Notes under the pieces: model-generated | The model's database searches: none | What the model saw: only the letters and a program-made list of their open reading frames with translations | What the model was told of the DNA's origin: nothing | Shown here: positions 1 through 6,863 of the stretch, one piece after another | How positions within the stretch are numbered: position 1 is the first letter of the stretch | Layout: each line of letters opens with the position of its first letter | Made by a program: the position numbers and the translations under genes | IMG/VR virus record: IMGVR_UViG_3300038457_000239 | Span: 1 to 20,525 of that record | From: a virus | DNA: 20,525 bases | Reading direction: 5' to 3' (one strand)

Positions 1-333
1 CCAGTCGCTCTAAACGGCATCGGCCGCGACGTCAGCCTCGCCGTCGCCAACACCGGCTCGTCCGCGCTGACCGGCTTCAAAATCCAGCGCCAGTTCATCG
101 ACAACGGCCCGTGGGTCGATTGGCTGGCCAATTCCGACTTCGCGACCGCCACCAGCAAATTCAGCGCATCCGGCGGGTCCTCCGGCAATCTCGTCAACAC
201 CCTCCCCGCCGGCGCCACCGGCTGGATTGATTTCGATCCCGGCGCCGCGGTGGCCGTCCAATTCCTCGCCTCCGCCGCATCCGCGACCACCCTCTCCCTG
301 AACGGCGGCGCGCGCCTTATTCGCCGCGAATAG
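1..333 (+). CDS. C-terminal part of a phage structural-type protein
   Basis: Reading frame 1 is open from the first base to a TAG at 331-333, giving the last 110 residues of a protein whose start lies left of the window. The residues are rich in Ala, Gly, Ser and Thr, with alternating hydrophobic stretches typical of beta-sandwich virion proteins. They include paired tryptophans (WVDWL near residues 38-42) and end in GGARLIRRE. There are no Cys residues and no visible catalytic motif. The next gene, 79 bases on, is a gp36-like head-tail protein, so a virion role such as decoration, neck or tail is the natural reading. I do not recognise a family. The frame is supported by strong C/G wobble usage matching the other phage genes; the antisense open frame over the same bases is a GC shadow. 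Confidence 0.62.
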   Translation, partial: PVALNGIGRDVSLAVANTGSSALTGFKIQRQFIDNGPWVDWLANSDFATATSKFSASGGSSGNLVNTLPAGATGWIDFDPGAAVAVQFLASAASATTLSLNGGARLIRRE

Positions 334-411
334 CCGCACCTCGATTAACCTCGCGTCTTTTGTCTTGCAATGAAACGCAACAAGTTTCGCGCCCCGCCAG
401 GAGCCAATTAA

Positions 412-846
412 ATGTCCGCCCCATCAACCGCCACCGGCCTCTATTCCGCCCAGGCCGACGTCGAAGACATCTTCGGCATCACCAACATCGCTGTCTGGTC
501 GCAACTCGACCCCACGCAACCGCCCGGCACCGCCGACGTGAACCGCATTCAGCGCGCCCTCGACTACGCCGACGCGCGTATCATCAGCTTCTTCCGCAAC
601 TACGGCAATTACCTCACGCCGCTCGCCCCGCAAAACAACGACGTGACCCTCGTCACCCGCTGGTCCGCCACCCTCGCCGGCGTCTGGCTCTACGAAAGCC
701 GCGGCCTGCGCGACGACACGCACGAGGCCAACAAATTTACCGCCCTGGCCGAGCAGGTAATCACCGAAATGGGTCCATATCGCAGCCAGGAAAAACTGGA
801 CGCCGCGCGCCGCTGGCCCGCCCCCACCGCCCCGGCGGCATGCTAA
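412..846 (+). CDS. Mu gp36-like (DUF1320) head-tail protein
   Basis: This 144-residue protein fits the DUF1320 / Mu gp36-like family, small helical proteins made among the head-tail completion genes of many tailed phages. The family pattern is visible: an N-terminal segment (YSAQADVEDIFG) followed by a D-rich helix (IQRALDYADARIISFFRNYG, about residues 45-64). A helical bundle then follows (TRWSATLAGVWLYESRGL). The length is normal for the family. The ATG at 412 has an AGGAG at 399-403, 8 bases upstream, which fixes the start. The gene ends 12 bases before the ParB-domain gene, so they probably share a transcript. In Mu-like phages this gene usually lies after the major capsid gene, whereas here it lies about 11 kb before it. 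The family call rests on motif memory, not on a search. Confidence 0.72.
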   Translation: MSAPSTATGLYSAQADVEDIFGITNIAVWSQLDPTQPPGTADVNRIQRALDYADARIISFFRNYGNYLTPLAPQNNDVTLVTRWSATLAGVWLYESRGLRDDTHEANKFTALAEQVITEMGPYRSQEKLDAARRWPAPTAPAAC

Positions 847-858
847 CGAGACTTCCCC

Positions 859-1410
859 ATGACCATCGAATCCCTCCCCATCGCCAAACTCTGCGCCGAC
901 CCGGCCAACGTCCGCGTCCATTCCGCGCGCAATCTCGACGCGATAAGGGCGAGTCTCCTCCGCTTCGGCCAGCAAAAGCCAATCGTCATCGATGCCCGCA
1001 ACATCGTCCGCGCCGGCAACGGAACTCTCGCCGCCGCCCAAGCTCTGGGCTGGACGCACATTCAAGTCGTCCGCTCCGACCTGATGACCAGCGACGCGAC
1101 GGCTTATTCCATCGCCGACAATCGCACCGCTGATCTCTCCGATTGGGACGAGCCTGCCCTGGCCAAACAATTGGAAAGCCTCCGCGACGAAGGCATGAAT
1201 CTTTCCGATCTCGGCTTCGACGAACGCGAAATCCGCAAACTGCTCGACGAAGCTCAAGCCGCCACCGAAGAAGAGTCATCGGAAAAACCCGAAGACGAAA
1301 TCCCAGAGCAATGGCTTGTCCTGGTCACCTGCAAAGACGAAGCCGACCAGACCGCCTTCCTCCAACAAATGCACCGCGAAGACCGCACCTGCCGGGCACT
1401 GATGTCATGA
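859..1410 (+). CDS. ParB/Srx-domain phage protein
   Basis: This 183-residue protein begins with a ParB/sulfiredoxin-type domain (about residues 5-90). After IAKLCADPANVRVHS there is a helix that starts LDAIRASLLRFG, then a QKPIVID strand and the hallmark VRAGNGTLAAAQALGW, which contains the GNGTLAAA nucleotide-binding/DNase-like motif. IADNRTADLSDWD (around 90-102) is also typical of phage ParB-like proteins. An acidic linker (about 136-150) leads to a C-terminal segment that ends CRALMS; I recall similar tails in other phage ParB-domain proteins. No DNA methyltransferase domain is attached, although many phage ParB-like domains carry one. The stop overlaps the next start (ATGA at 1407-1410), so it is translationally coupled to the ABC-GNAT gene. 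A role in DNA modification or DNA handling is inferred from this pairing. It is unlikely to be a partition protein, because no ParA or HTH region is present. Confidence 0.82.
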   Translation: MTIESLPIAKLCADPANVRVHSARNLDAIRASLLRFGQQKPIVIDARNIVRAGNGTLAAAQALGWTHIQVVRSDLMTSDATAYSIADNRTADLSDWDEPALAKQLESLRDEGMNLSDLGFDEREIRKLLDEAQAATEEESSEKPEDEIPEQWLVLVTCKDEADQTAFLQQMHREDRTCRALMS

Positions 1411-2732
1411 GCGAAAATACAACCACATTTTCAACGCCGCGCACGGATGTTGCCGCAGCGCCCGCCCTTCCCGCGCTTCTCCCTCTTTCCCCCTCCTCCG
1501 GTATTCCGGGGGAGGGTTGGGGTGGGGGTTCCTGCCAGGAGCGCCGCATAGGCCGCTCGCTCCCCCTCTCCATCAACCTCGAAATCCACCGCCAGGTCGA
1601 AATCGCCTCCACCCCGCGCGTCCAGCAGCTCCAGGGCCTCTTCGACATCCCGCCCGCGCCGCGCTCCCAGCACCATTGGCATCACCGCTTCACGCTCCCC
1701 GATTCCTGGAACATCGGCGTGATCGTCGGCCACAGCGGCTCCGGCAAAACCACCCTCGCCCGCGAACTCTTCGGCGACGCCATTCGCGAGCGCTGGCCCT
1801 GGCCCGCCGACAAAAGCCTCCTCGACGGCTTCCCCCCGTCGATGGGCATCAAGGAAATCACCGGCCTACTCTGCTCCGTCGGCTTCAGCTCCCCGCCTGC
1901 GTGGCTCCGCCCCTTCGCCGCCCTCAGCAACGGCGAGCAATTCCGCGTCACCCTCGCCCGCACCCTCGCGGAAATGCCCGACGCAAATGCCAAAGGCTCA
2001 GTGATTCCCGGCGAAGCCTCCGCGATCGCCGTCGTCGATGAATTCACCAGTGTCGTCGACCGCACCGCCGCCCGCATCGGCTCCGCCGCCGTCGCCAAAG
2101 CCGTGCGCCGAAGCAACCGCGAGTTCGTCGCGGTCACTTGCCACTATGACGTGCTCGATTGGCTCGAACCCGATTGGGTATACGAACCGCACACAGGAGA
2201 TTTCCGCTTGAACAACAACCTTCACGCACCGACCGCAAGGGGGCGTCTTTGGCGTCGCCCACCCATCCAGTTGGAAATCCTCCGCGTCCATTCGTCGATG
2301 TGGAAAATTTTCCGCCCGCATCACTATCTAAGCGCCAAGCTCCACCGCTCCGCCCGCTGCTTCCTCGCCGCCGCCCGCCTGGCTGATGATGCCGCCCCAG
2401 CCCAGCCCGCCGCCTTCATCGCCGCCCTCCCCTTCCCACACCCCCATCGCCCCGGCTGGCGCGAGCACCGCTGCGTCTGCCTCCCCGATTACCAGGGCGT
2501 CGGCATCGGCAACGCCCTCAGCGAATTCGTCGCCCAACTTTTCGTCTCCCTCGGCAAACCCTATTTCAGCACCACGAGCCACCCCGCCATGATCCAACAC
2601 CGCCTCAAATCCACCCACTGGCGAATGCGCCGAACCCCCTCCCTCTGCGGCCGCCACCGCGGCTTGGATGGCCACTGGCGCGGCTCCCCCAACCGCCTCA
2701 CCGCGGGATTTGAGTATGTCGGTCTTCGATGA
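1407..2732 (+). CDS. ABC ATPase fused to a GNAT-like acyltransferase
   Basis: This 441-residue protein starts at an ATG that overlaps the ParB-domain stop. The frame is open further upstream, but that stretch overlaps the preceding gene. The first half is an ABC-type ATPase: Walker A GHSGSGKTT (108-116), signature LSNGEQFR (173-180), Walker B AIAVVDEF (206-213) and an H-loop VTCHYD (H246). There are no membrane segments, so it is not a transporter subunit. The second half resembles the GNAT fold, with an acyl-CoA loop in YQGVGIGNAL (362-371) and the motifs FRPHHYLS (302-309) and FSTTSHPA (387-394). Phage Mu Mom, which modifies adenines in DNA, is also placed in the GNAT superfamily, so a Mom-like or other DNA-directed acyl-transfer role is a reasonable inference. 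Residues about 28-41 are encoded by a REP-like palindrome, so the N-terminus may be dispensable. The domain calls are firm; the function is not. Confidence 0.82.
   Translation: MSENTTTFSTPRTDVAAAPALPALLPLSPSSGIPGEGWGGGSCQERRIGRSLPLSINLEIHRQVEIASTPRVQQLQGLFDIPPAPRSQHHWHHRFTLPDSWNIGVIVGHSGSGKTTLARELFGDAIRERWPWPADKSLLDGFPPSMGIKEITGLLCSVGFSSPPAWLRPFAALSNGEQFRVTLARTLAEMPDANAKGSVIPGEASAIAVVDEFTSVVDRTAARIGSAAVAKAVRRSNREFVAVTCHYDVLDWLEPDWVYEPHTGDFRLNNNLHAPTARGRLWRRPPIQLEILRVHSSMWKIFRPHHYLSAKLHRSARCFLAAARLADDAAPAQPAAFIAALPFPHPHRPGWREHRCVCLPDYQGVGIGNALSEFVAQLFVSLGKPYFSTTSHPAMIQHRLKSTHWRMRRTPSLCGRHRGLDGHWRGSPNRLTAGFEYVGLR
1491..1528 (+). repeat. REP-like palindrome inside a coding frame
   Basis: Arms CCCTCCTCCGG (1491-1501) and CCGGGGGAGGG (1506-1516) form an 11-bp stem with one G-T wobble around a TATT loop. 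A G-rich tail, TTGGGGTGGGGG (1517-1528), follows. This shape resembles dispersed extragenic palindromes of GC-rich bacteria. Here it sits in frame in the N-terminal codons of the ABC-GNAT gene and encodes the low-complexity stretch SGIPGEGWGGG. The hairpin is read directly; membership in a dispersed family is inference. Confidence 0.6.
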
Positions 2733-2744
2733 ATTTATTGCGTA

Positions 2745-2773
2745 TTGCGGAGGTTTACCCCAACGCCTACAAT
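2745..2773 (+). promoter_or_regulatory. Sigma70-type promoter candidate before the protease gene
   Basis: TTGCGG (2745-2750) and TACAAT (2768-2773) are separated by 17 bases. The second box matches the -10 consensus at 5 of 6 positions and the first keeps the TTG of the -35 box. The pair lies in the 84-base gap after the ABC-GNAT stop and about 40 bases before the protease ATG. It would let the protease and the small gene after it be expressed apart from the late operon, as expected for a moron. The call rests on consensus matching only. Confidence 0.45.
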
Positions 2774-2816
2774 TTTAGCCACCAGTTCATACGGTCACAA
2801 AGGCGAGGCGGAAACG

Positions 2817-3914
2817 ATGGGATTAGAACAAAGGATTCCTCTTTACGGAAAACTTAAGGCGAAACGTAAGCGACCACTCATCGTTTATGTCACCAGTACG
2901 CGACCACAGGCCGAGGCGCAGATCGCGAGCGATTCCATTTCCGAACTGGTTGCCCAGTTACAGGCTCTCCCACCCGACGCTACCGAGCTCGATTTCTACC
3001 TTGTGAGCAACGGCGGTGACGGCACCGTTGCCTGGCGAATGGTCTCCTTGATCCGCGAGCGCGTGAAAAAGTTTTCTGTCCTTGTGCCACAGGCAGCATT
3101 CAGCGCGGCAACGCTGATCGCATTAGGCGCCGACGAAATCGTAATGCACCCCTACGGTAACCTCGGCCCTACCGACCCGCAGATTACGAACCGGGCGAAG
3201 AACGTTCAATTCGGCTCCCAAGACCTTGCGGCATTCCTAACTTTTGCAAAGGAAGAAGTCGGCTTAACCGACCAAGCCCCACTACTCGAACTCTTTAAGG
3301 ATTTCAGCCAGGAAGTGGGATTCGTCGGAATCGGAGTCGCAGCCCGAAGTGCACAATTGACCGCCAGCATGGCGGAGAAGCTTTTGCGCTTGCACATGAC
3401 GTCCGACACTTCATCGCAAAAGGCGAAGGTGATCTCGGAGTCATTAAACACCAAGTTCTTTCACCACGGCTATCCCGTAAGTAAAACCGAAGCCAAGGGA
3501 ATCGGGTTGCCTATCGCCGCCGATGACACCGAAACACAGTCGCTGCTTTGGCAGATTTGGCTCGACATCGAAGCGGAATTAAAGCTTCGCCAACCGTTTT
3601 CCCCGGTTACCGTACTTCGCGATGATCCAGCCTGTGCCCCGCTATTCGCACCCGTTCCACTGGGCAGCCCGCCGATAGCTGTGCCGCCGGCAAGTTTCAC
3701 AAACCTCACAGCGATCATGGAAAGCTCCCGCCACGCGACGCGCCACATGGTCGAAGGTGAGATTACCGGCATGAAAATGCCCGACCAAAAACTTAACATC
3801 TCTCTGGTGCCTATCCGAACGGGCTGGAAGGATGTCCCGATACCACAACGAGTTGTGGACATTCCGGCGCCGGCGACCAAAGCCAAGCAGCCAAAAACGC
3901 CGAAAATTAAATAG
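2817..3914 (+). CDS. SDH-family (ClpP/SppA-like) serine protease
   Basis: This 365-residue protein matches the serine dehydrogenase proteinase group of the ClpP/crotonase fold (SppA-like, membrane-free). YLVSNGGDGTVAWRMVSLIR (61-80) forms the oxyanion-hole and helix region. VPQAAFSAATLIALGADEIV (90-109) carries the predicted nucleophile S96, followed by MHPYGNLGPTDPQI. No signal peptide or transmembrane segment is visible, so a cytoplasmic enzyme is expected. The tail (about 350-365) is rich in Lys and Pro. The ATG at 2817 is chosen over an upstream in-frame TTG at 2745 because GAGG (2805-2808) lies 8 bases before it and the upstream codons overlap the promoter candidate. The gene uses visibly more A/T at third positions than its neighbours, which suggests separate acquisition. 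In phages such proteases may act in head maturation, but this phage already has a gpI-like protease, so accessory cargo fits better. Confidence 0.85.
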   Translation: MGLEQRIPLYGKLKAKRKRPLIVYVTSTRPQAEAQIASDSISELVAQLQALPPDATELDFYLVSNGGDGTVAWRMVSLIRERVKKFSVLVPQAAFSAATLIALGADEIVMHPYGNLGPTDPQITNRAKNVQFGSQDLAAFLTFAKEEVGLTDQAPLLELFKDFSQEVGFVGIGVAARSAQLTASMAEKLLRLHMTSDTSSQKAKVISESLNTKFFHHGYPVSKTEAKGIGLPIAADDTETQSLLWQIWLDIEAELKLRQPFSPVTVLRDDPACAPLFAPVPLGSPPIAVPPASFTNLTAIMESSRHATRHMVEGEITGMKMPDQKLNISLVPIRTGWKDVPIPQRVVDIPAPATKAKQPKTPKIK

Positions 3915-3966
3915 ACGCAACCCGTCCCGTCACGTAAAATGAGATTGGAAGAGAGGGGTAAAGCTC

Positions 3967-4182
3967 ATGGGTAATCAACAATACAGCATCAGTTACGGGC
4001 CTCCGCTTACCGTGAAGGACCAACCTCATCGCGAGCTAAGTGCCATTCGTGGCGACTATGGACTTCCGTCCCCGGACCGCTCCAACGATGACGTCTCTTT
4101 CTCCGAGGAAAAGACCCTCGACAACTGGGTGGAAATATCCCAACCCATAATCCAAGAAGCTGAAATCTCTTGTATCAGCTAG
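3967..4182 (+). CDS. Small unknown protein after the protease
   Basis: This 71-residue protein has a good ribosome site, GAGGGG at 3953-3958, 8 bases before the ATG. It lies 52 bases after the protease stop in the same direction and shares its lower GC content, so it probably belongs to the same transferred unit. The sequence is polar and acidic, with a Pro/Gly-rich N-terminal half (SYGPPLTV, DYGLPSPDRS) and a short C-terminal amphipathic stretch (NWVEISQPIIQEAE). There is no signal peptide, membrane segment or known motif. It could be a substrate, partner or regulator of the protease, but nothing beyond position supports this. A chance open frame is possible. Confidence 0.5.
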   Translation: MGNQQYSISYGPPLTVKDQPHRELSAIRGDYGLPSPDRSNDDVSFSEEKTLDNWVEISQPIIQEAEISCIS

Positions 4183-4342
4183 TCGCACTCTCCGCGTCCC
4201 GGCTTATAGAAATCCCCAGCGATAAAAAGAACAACGGCCGCTAGCGCAATGAACGCTGTTTGGCGTCTCTGCGCCGTGCGCACCGCGCCCCTTTACTGCC
4301 GCCTAACGTCCGGCCGTAACTCTGACTGCGTTATTTACCCTT

Positions 4343-4858
4343 ATGTCCCGCCACCACCGAAAACCTCCGAAGAACCGTCGCAAACCCCGCTCCCGCGAAT
4401 TCGACCCGGAGATCGACCCTCTCCTCGTCCGCTGGTCCGCCCAGCGGCAAGCGACCCTCGCCGATATCTCCAGGCGCATCAACGTCCCCCAATTTAAATT
4501 GCGCGAGTGGCTCAACCGCTACCCCGAATTGGCCTCCGCCTTCTTCACCGGCCAGCATGTCGCCGATGCCAGGGTCATCGACGCCCTATTCAAGCGCGCC
4601 ACCGGCTGCACCGCCCAGGATTTGGAAATAAAAACCGACGAGGAGGACAAAAATGGCAAACCCCAAAAGGTCAAACGCCGCTACCGCAACCTCCCCGCCG
4701 ACGTCCGCGCCATCCGCTTCTGGCTAAAAAACCGCCTCCCCGAGCAATGGGCCGACCGCCCCAAGTCCCCAACCGCCGAGGAAATCACCGCCCGCTTCCG
4801 GCCCATCCCCCAACCGCCGGAACTCTATCCGCAAAGGGGGACGGACGAACACAAATAA
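4343..4858 (+). CDS. Terminase small subunit-like protein
   Basis: This 171-residue protein has a basic N-terminus (HHRKPPKNRRKPRSRE). A helix-turn-helix-like segment follows (LADISRRINVPQFKLREWL, about 39-57), then a helix and charged hairpin (EIKTDEEDKNGKPQKVKRRY, 95-114), and last IRFWLKNRLPEQWADR (124-139). The FWLKNR-P-W ending after a KK/RR hairpin is typical of a common group of phage small terminase and terminase-like DNA-binding proteins, which recognise the packaging site and recruit the large subunit. The length is normal. Its GC-rich wobble usage matches the head genes and differs from the inserts on both sides, so it is probably an original phage gene, now about 2.2 kb from the large subunit. 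No clear ribosome site precedes the ATG; translation may depend on an upstream transcript. Confidence 0.68.
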   Translation: MSRHHRKPPKNRRKPRSREFDPEIDPLLVRWSAQRQATLADISRRINVPQFKLREWLNRYPELASAFFTGQHVADARVIDALFKRATGCTAQDLEIKTDEEDKNGKPQKVKRRYRNLPADVRAIRFWLKNRLPEQWADRPKSPTAEEITARFRPIPQPPELYPQRGTDEHK

Positions 4859-4991
4859 ACCGAACGCCTAAAGGCACAATATTGCGTACCACCGTGGGGC
4901 GAGGATCAACTGACTCCTTGTTTGCGTTCGCGCGGTCCACGCGGTAACAGAACACGGCGCGTCAGAAAGCACAAATTCAAGGAGTCCCAGG

Positions 4992-6242
4992 ATGGTTCAA
5001 CTGCTAACCGAGAGATTATTGCAGAAATTCACCGGGCGAATTGCCTCCGCAAGCCAGGTCGATATAGCTGTTGCTTGGGTCACGCCCTCAGAAGCCCTAG
5101 AAAGGCTCCGTAAACTGGCCCTCAGGCCTGGTATCAGGATACGTGTCGCAGTCGGCCTCTCCGGGAATGGCACACACCCCGAAGCCCTTCGATCGCTCCA
5201 GAAGTTCGCGGAGGTTCGGATTTGCCACAGCGCCGACGGCATCTTCCACCCGAAGTTCTACCTGTTCCGCTCAGCCGAGGAAAAAATTTGTTGGGTCGGT
5301 AGTGCCAATTTCACTCTCCAAGGATTCATGCGCAACTCGGAACTCGTCAACGAGTTCTCCGACGATGGGACCGCTTGTCGTTGGTTTGAGAGGCTATGGG
5401 ATACGCTGGAACCCGACTCATCGGAAGAGATAAGCCAGTACATTAAAGCCTGGAAGCCGTCACCCGCTGGTTACAGCTCGGAAAGACCCCCTCCCGGAGC
5501 GGATATAAACCAACCCCTCGGATTTCTGATACCCGCACCACGAAGTTGGGGTGAATACATGGCTGCGCTTCGGAAATGCGACGCATACTGGAAGAAAACA
5601 GGCGTTAAGAAGATTAAGCACGAAGTCTCTGTGCTAGACCCAGCCTGGAGCTGGACGGCCACGATACTCACAGGCAAAGAATTGGTCCGCCGCGAGAAGT
5701 GGGCCGAATTCACGGACGAAGAAATCAACGTGCTCCTGCCAAAGCATTCACGCGACGGCGCATGGGAATTACTTGGCTCGATGCAACCAACTAAGATAGC
5801 CGTGCCCGCCTTCGTCAAAAATCACCATAAGGAGAGAGAAGCCATACGCAATGCAATTGCCCCACTGTTTGGCGCACCTGATGAGGACGCGTTCGTGCGT
5901 GCGGCAGTGCAAGCGTTTACAAATATCCACGACGGGCTGAAGGGATTCGGTCCAGCGATCGCGACCCGCTTTATTACCCTCGCCCGACCAGACCGCGGTG
6001 TATCGGTAAATGCGGGGTCAGCACCCGGCCTCGCCGAACTAAGGGGGCTGCCCTCAAAACCCGGCGCGCTCGGTAACGCAGCGGATTACGGCGAACTACT
6101 TCGATGGGTCTATGGGCAGCCTTGGTACAAGGCCCCGAGACCGAAGGAACCCCTGGAACAAACTGTCTGGGGCATGCGCGCCGCGTTAATAGACTGCTTC
6201 GTCTACAAGCCCAAACCCCCGCCAAACGGGAAAAACGAGTAA
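4992..6242 (+). CDS. Phospholipase D-type nuclease with C-terminal HhH-like region
   Basis: This 416-residue protein has one HKD-type motif of the phospholipase D superfamily: HPKFYLF (H86, K88) followed by CWVGSANFTLQGFMRNSELV (100-119). The early strands DIAVAWV (24-30) and IRIRVAVGLSG (48-58) fit a PLDc_2 domain of about 130 residues. A single HKD half is characteristic of dimeric PLD nucleases such as Nuc and BfiI. Residues about 180-400 are not a standard PLD half; around 311-340 there is a helix-hairpin-helix-like stretch (IHDGLKGFGPAIATRFITL, then ARPDRGVSVN), which suggests DNA contact. AAGGAG (4979-4984) lies 7 bases before the ATG. Lower GC and a position between the terminase genes mark it as cargo. 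A restriction-like or phage-exclusion role is inferred. Lipid hydrolysis is less likely. Confidence 0.78.
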   Translation: MVQLLTERLLQKFTGRIASASQVDIAVAWVTPSEALERLRKLALRPGIRIRVAVGLSGNGTHPEALRSLQKFAEVRICHSADGIFHPKFYLFRSAEEKICWVGSANFTLQGFMRNSELVNEFSDDGTACRWFERLWDTLEPDSSEEISQYIKAWKPSPAGYSSERPPPGADINQPLGFLIPAPRSWGEYMAALRKCDAYWKKTGVKKIKHEVSVLDPAWSWTATILTGKELVRREKWAEFTDEEINVLLPKHSRDGAWELLGSMQPTKIAVPAFVKNHHKEREAIRNAIAPLFGAPDEDAFVRAAVQAFTNIHDGLKGFGPAIATRFITLARPDRGVSVNAGSAPGLAELRGLPSKPGALGNAADYGELLRWVYGQPWYKAPRPKEPLEQTVWGMRAALIDCFVYKPKPPPNGKNE

Positions 6243-6402
6243 GGCTATTCCCGATTCGCACCGCGACTGTGCCTGTTCGCGAAGGAAGATCAGGACGTCC
6301 AGATTTAGTCCGGGCATAAGGGAGCAGAGCGACCGACCCGTCATGCGAAACGCACCGTCTATGTGTCGCACCTGCGCGGGGCCACGGCCCGATTTGAACC
6401 TA

Positions 6403-6840
6403 TCACTTCTTTGGGCCACCATGCGCCGAAAGTAATATCGCGCCATCCGCTGGACCCCTGGCGCGACTTGACGGCAATGACTCGTTTTGTCTGACCTTGT
6501 ACTTCGATAACCGATCCGCGGTCCTCGTTCGGAGGTCAAGCGTCTCACGCTCGTACAGGTCGGACATCACTTGAGACTCAAACACCACATTCTGGGCGAT
6601 GCAACCATATAAGTCACTCATCGCGCGATCGGCGGCATCGGCAAGATTCGGATCTACACGACATGCGAGGTTCTCAACCGCCCTACCGAGCGTGACCACG
6701 TCACCTATCAACTGATGAGGATCGGACTGCCGACGACGAATCATCATCCTTAACCGCTGTGCCTTCACACAGAGTCCCCTCCGTTCGGCGTCCTCATCAC
6801 GAATACGACCATTCTCGGAAATGTCGAGCCGCTTTTTCAC
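6403..6840 (-). CDS. Probable small helical protein on the opposite strand
   Basis: A 145-residue frame runs leftward from a GTG (bases 6840-6838) to a TGA at 6405-6403. It is the only long frame in the gap between the PLD gene and the large terminase gene with mixed, protein-like composition. It has a charged N-terminus (KKRLDISENGRIRDEDAERR), a long helical middle rich in Arg, Leu and Asp, and a Gly/Ser-rich tail. No domain is recognised and no ribosome site lies before the GTG. A perfect TATAAT on the same strand (6852-6847) lies only 6 bases upstream, which would fit a leaderless message. It would be a divergent gene next to the PLD gene, perhaps a regulator or partner. It could still be a chance frame. 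Confidence 0.42.
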   Translation of the reverse strand: MKKRLDISENGRIRDEDAERRGLCVKAQRLRMMIRRRQSDPHQLIGDVVTLGRAVENLACRVDPNLADAADRAMSDLYGCIAQNVVFESQVMSDLYERETLDLRTRTADRLSKYKVRQNESLPSSRARGPADGAILLSAHGGPKK

Positions 6841-6846
6841 GCCGAG

Positions 6847-6863
6847 ATTATACCACGCGCGTG
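6847..6863 (-). promoter_or_regulatory. TATAAT box with adjacent 10-bp palindrome
   Basis: Read leftward, a perfect TATAAT (6852-6847) is preceded by the perfect palindrome CACGCGCGTG (6854-6863). A -10 box beside a symmetric site could be a promoter with an operator. No good -35 box is found at the usual spacing; the nearest TTGAAT-like sequence is about 26 bases away. The elements are read directly; the promoter function is a guess. Confidence 0.35.

Noticed and set aside
424-1257. Antisense frame of 277 codons opposite the gp36-like and ParB-domain genes
   Set aside because: The translation is a Gly/Ala/Val/Asp-rich mirror, and both sense genes have family motifs.
4249-4497. 82-codon frame that overlaps the terminase small subunit start
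   Set aside because: It is Pro/Arg-rich, overlaps a better gene in another frame and has no ribosome site.
6386-6410. tRNA-like GGTTCAAATC on the minus strand
   Set aside because: The bases around it do not pair as a T stem and no acceptor, D or anticodon arm can be built.
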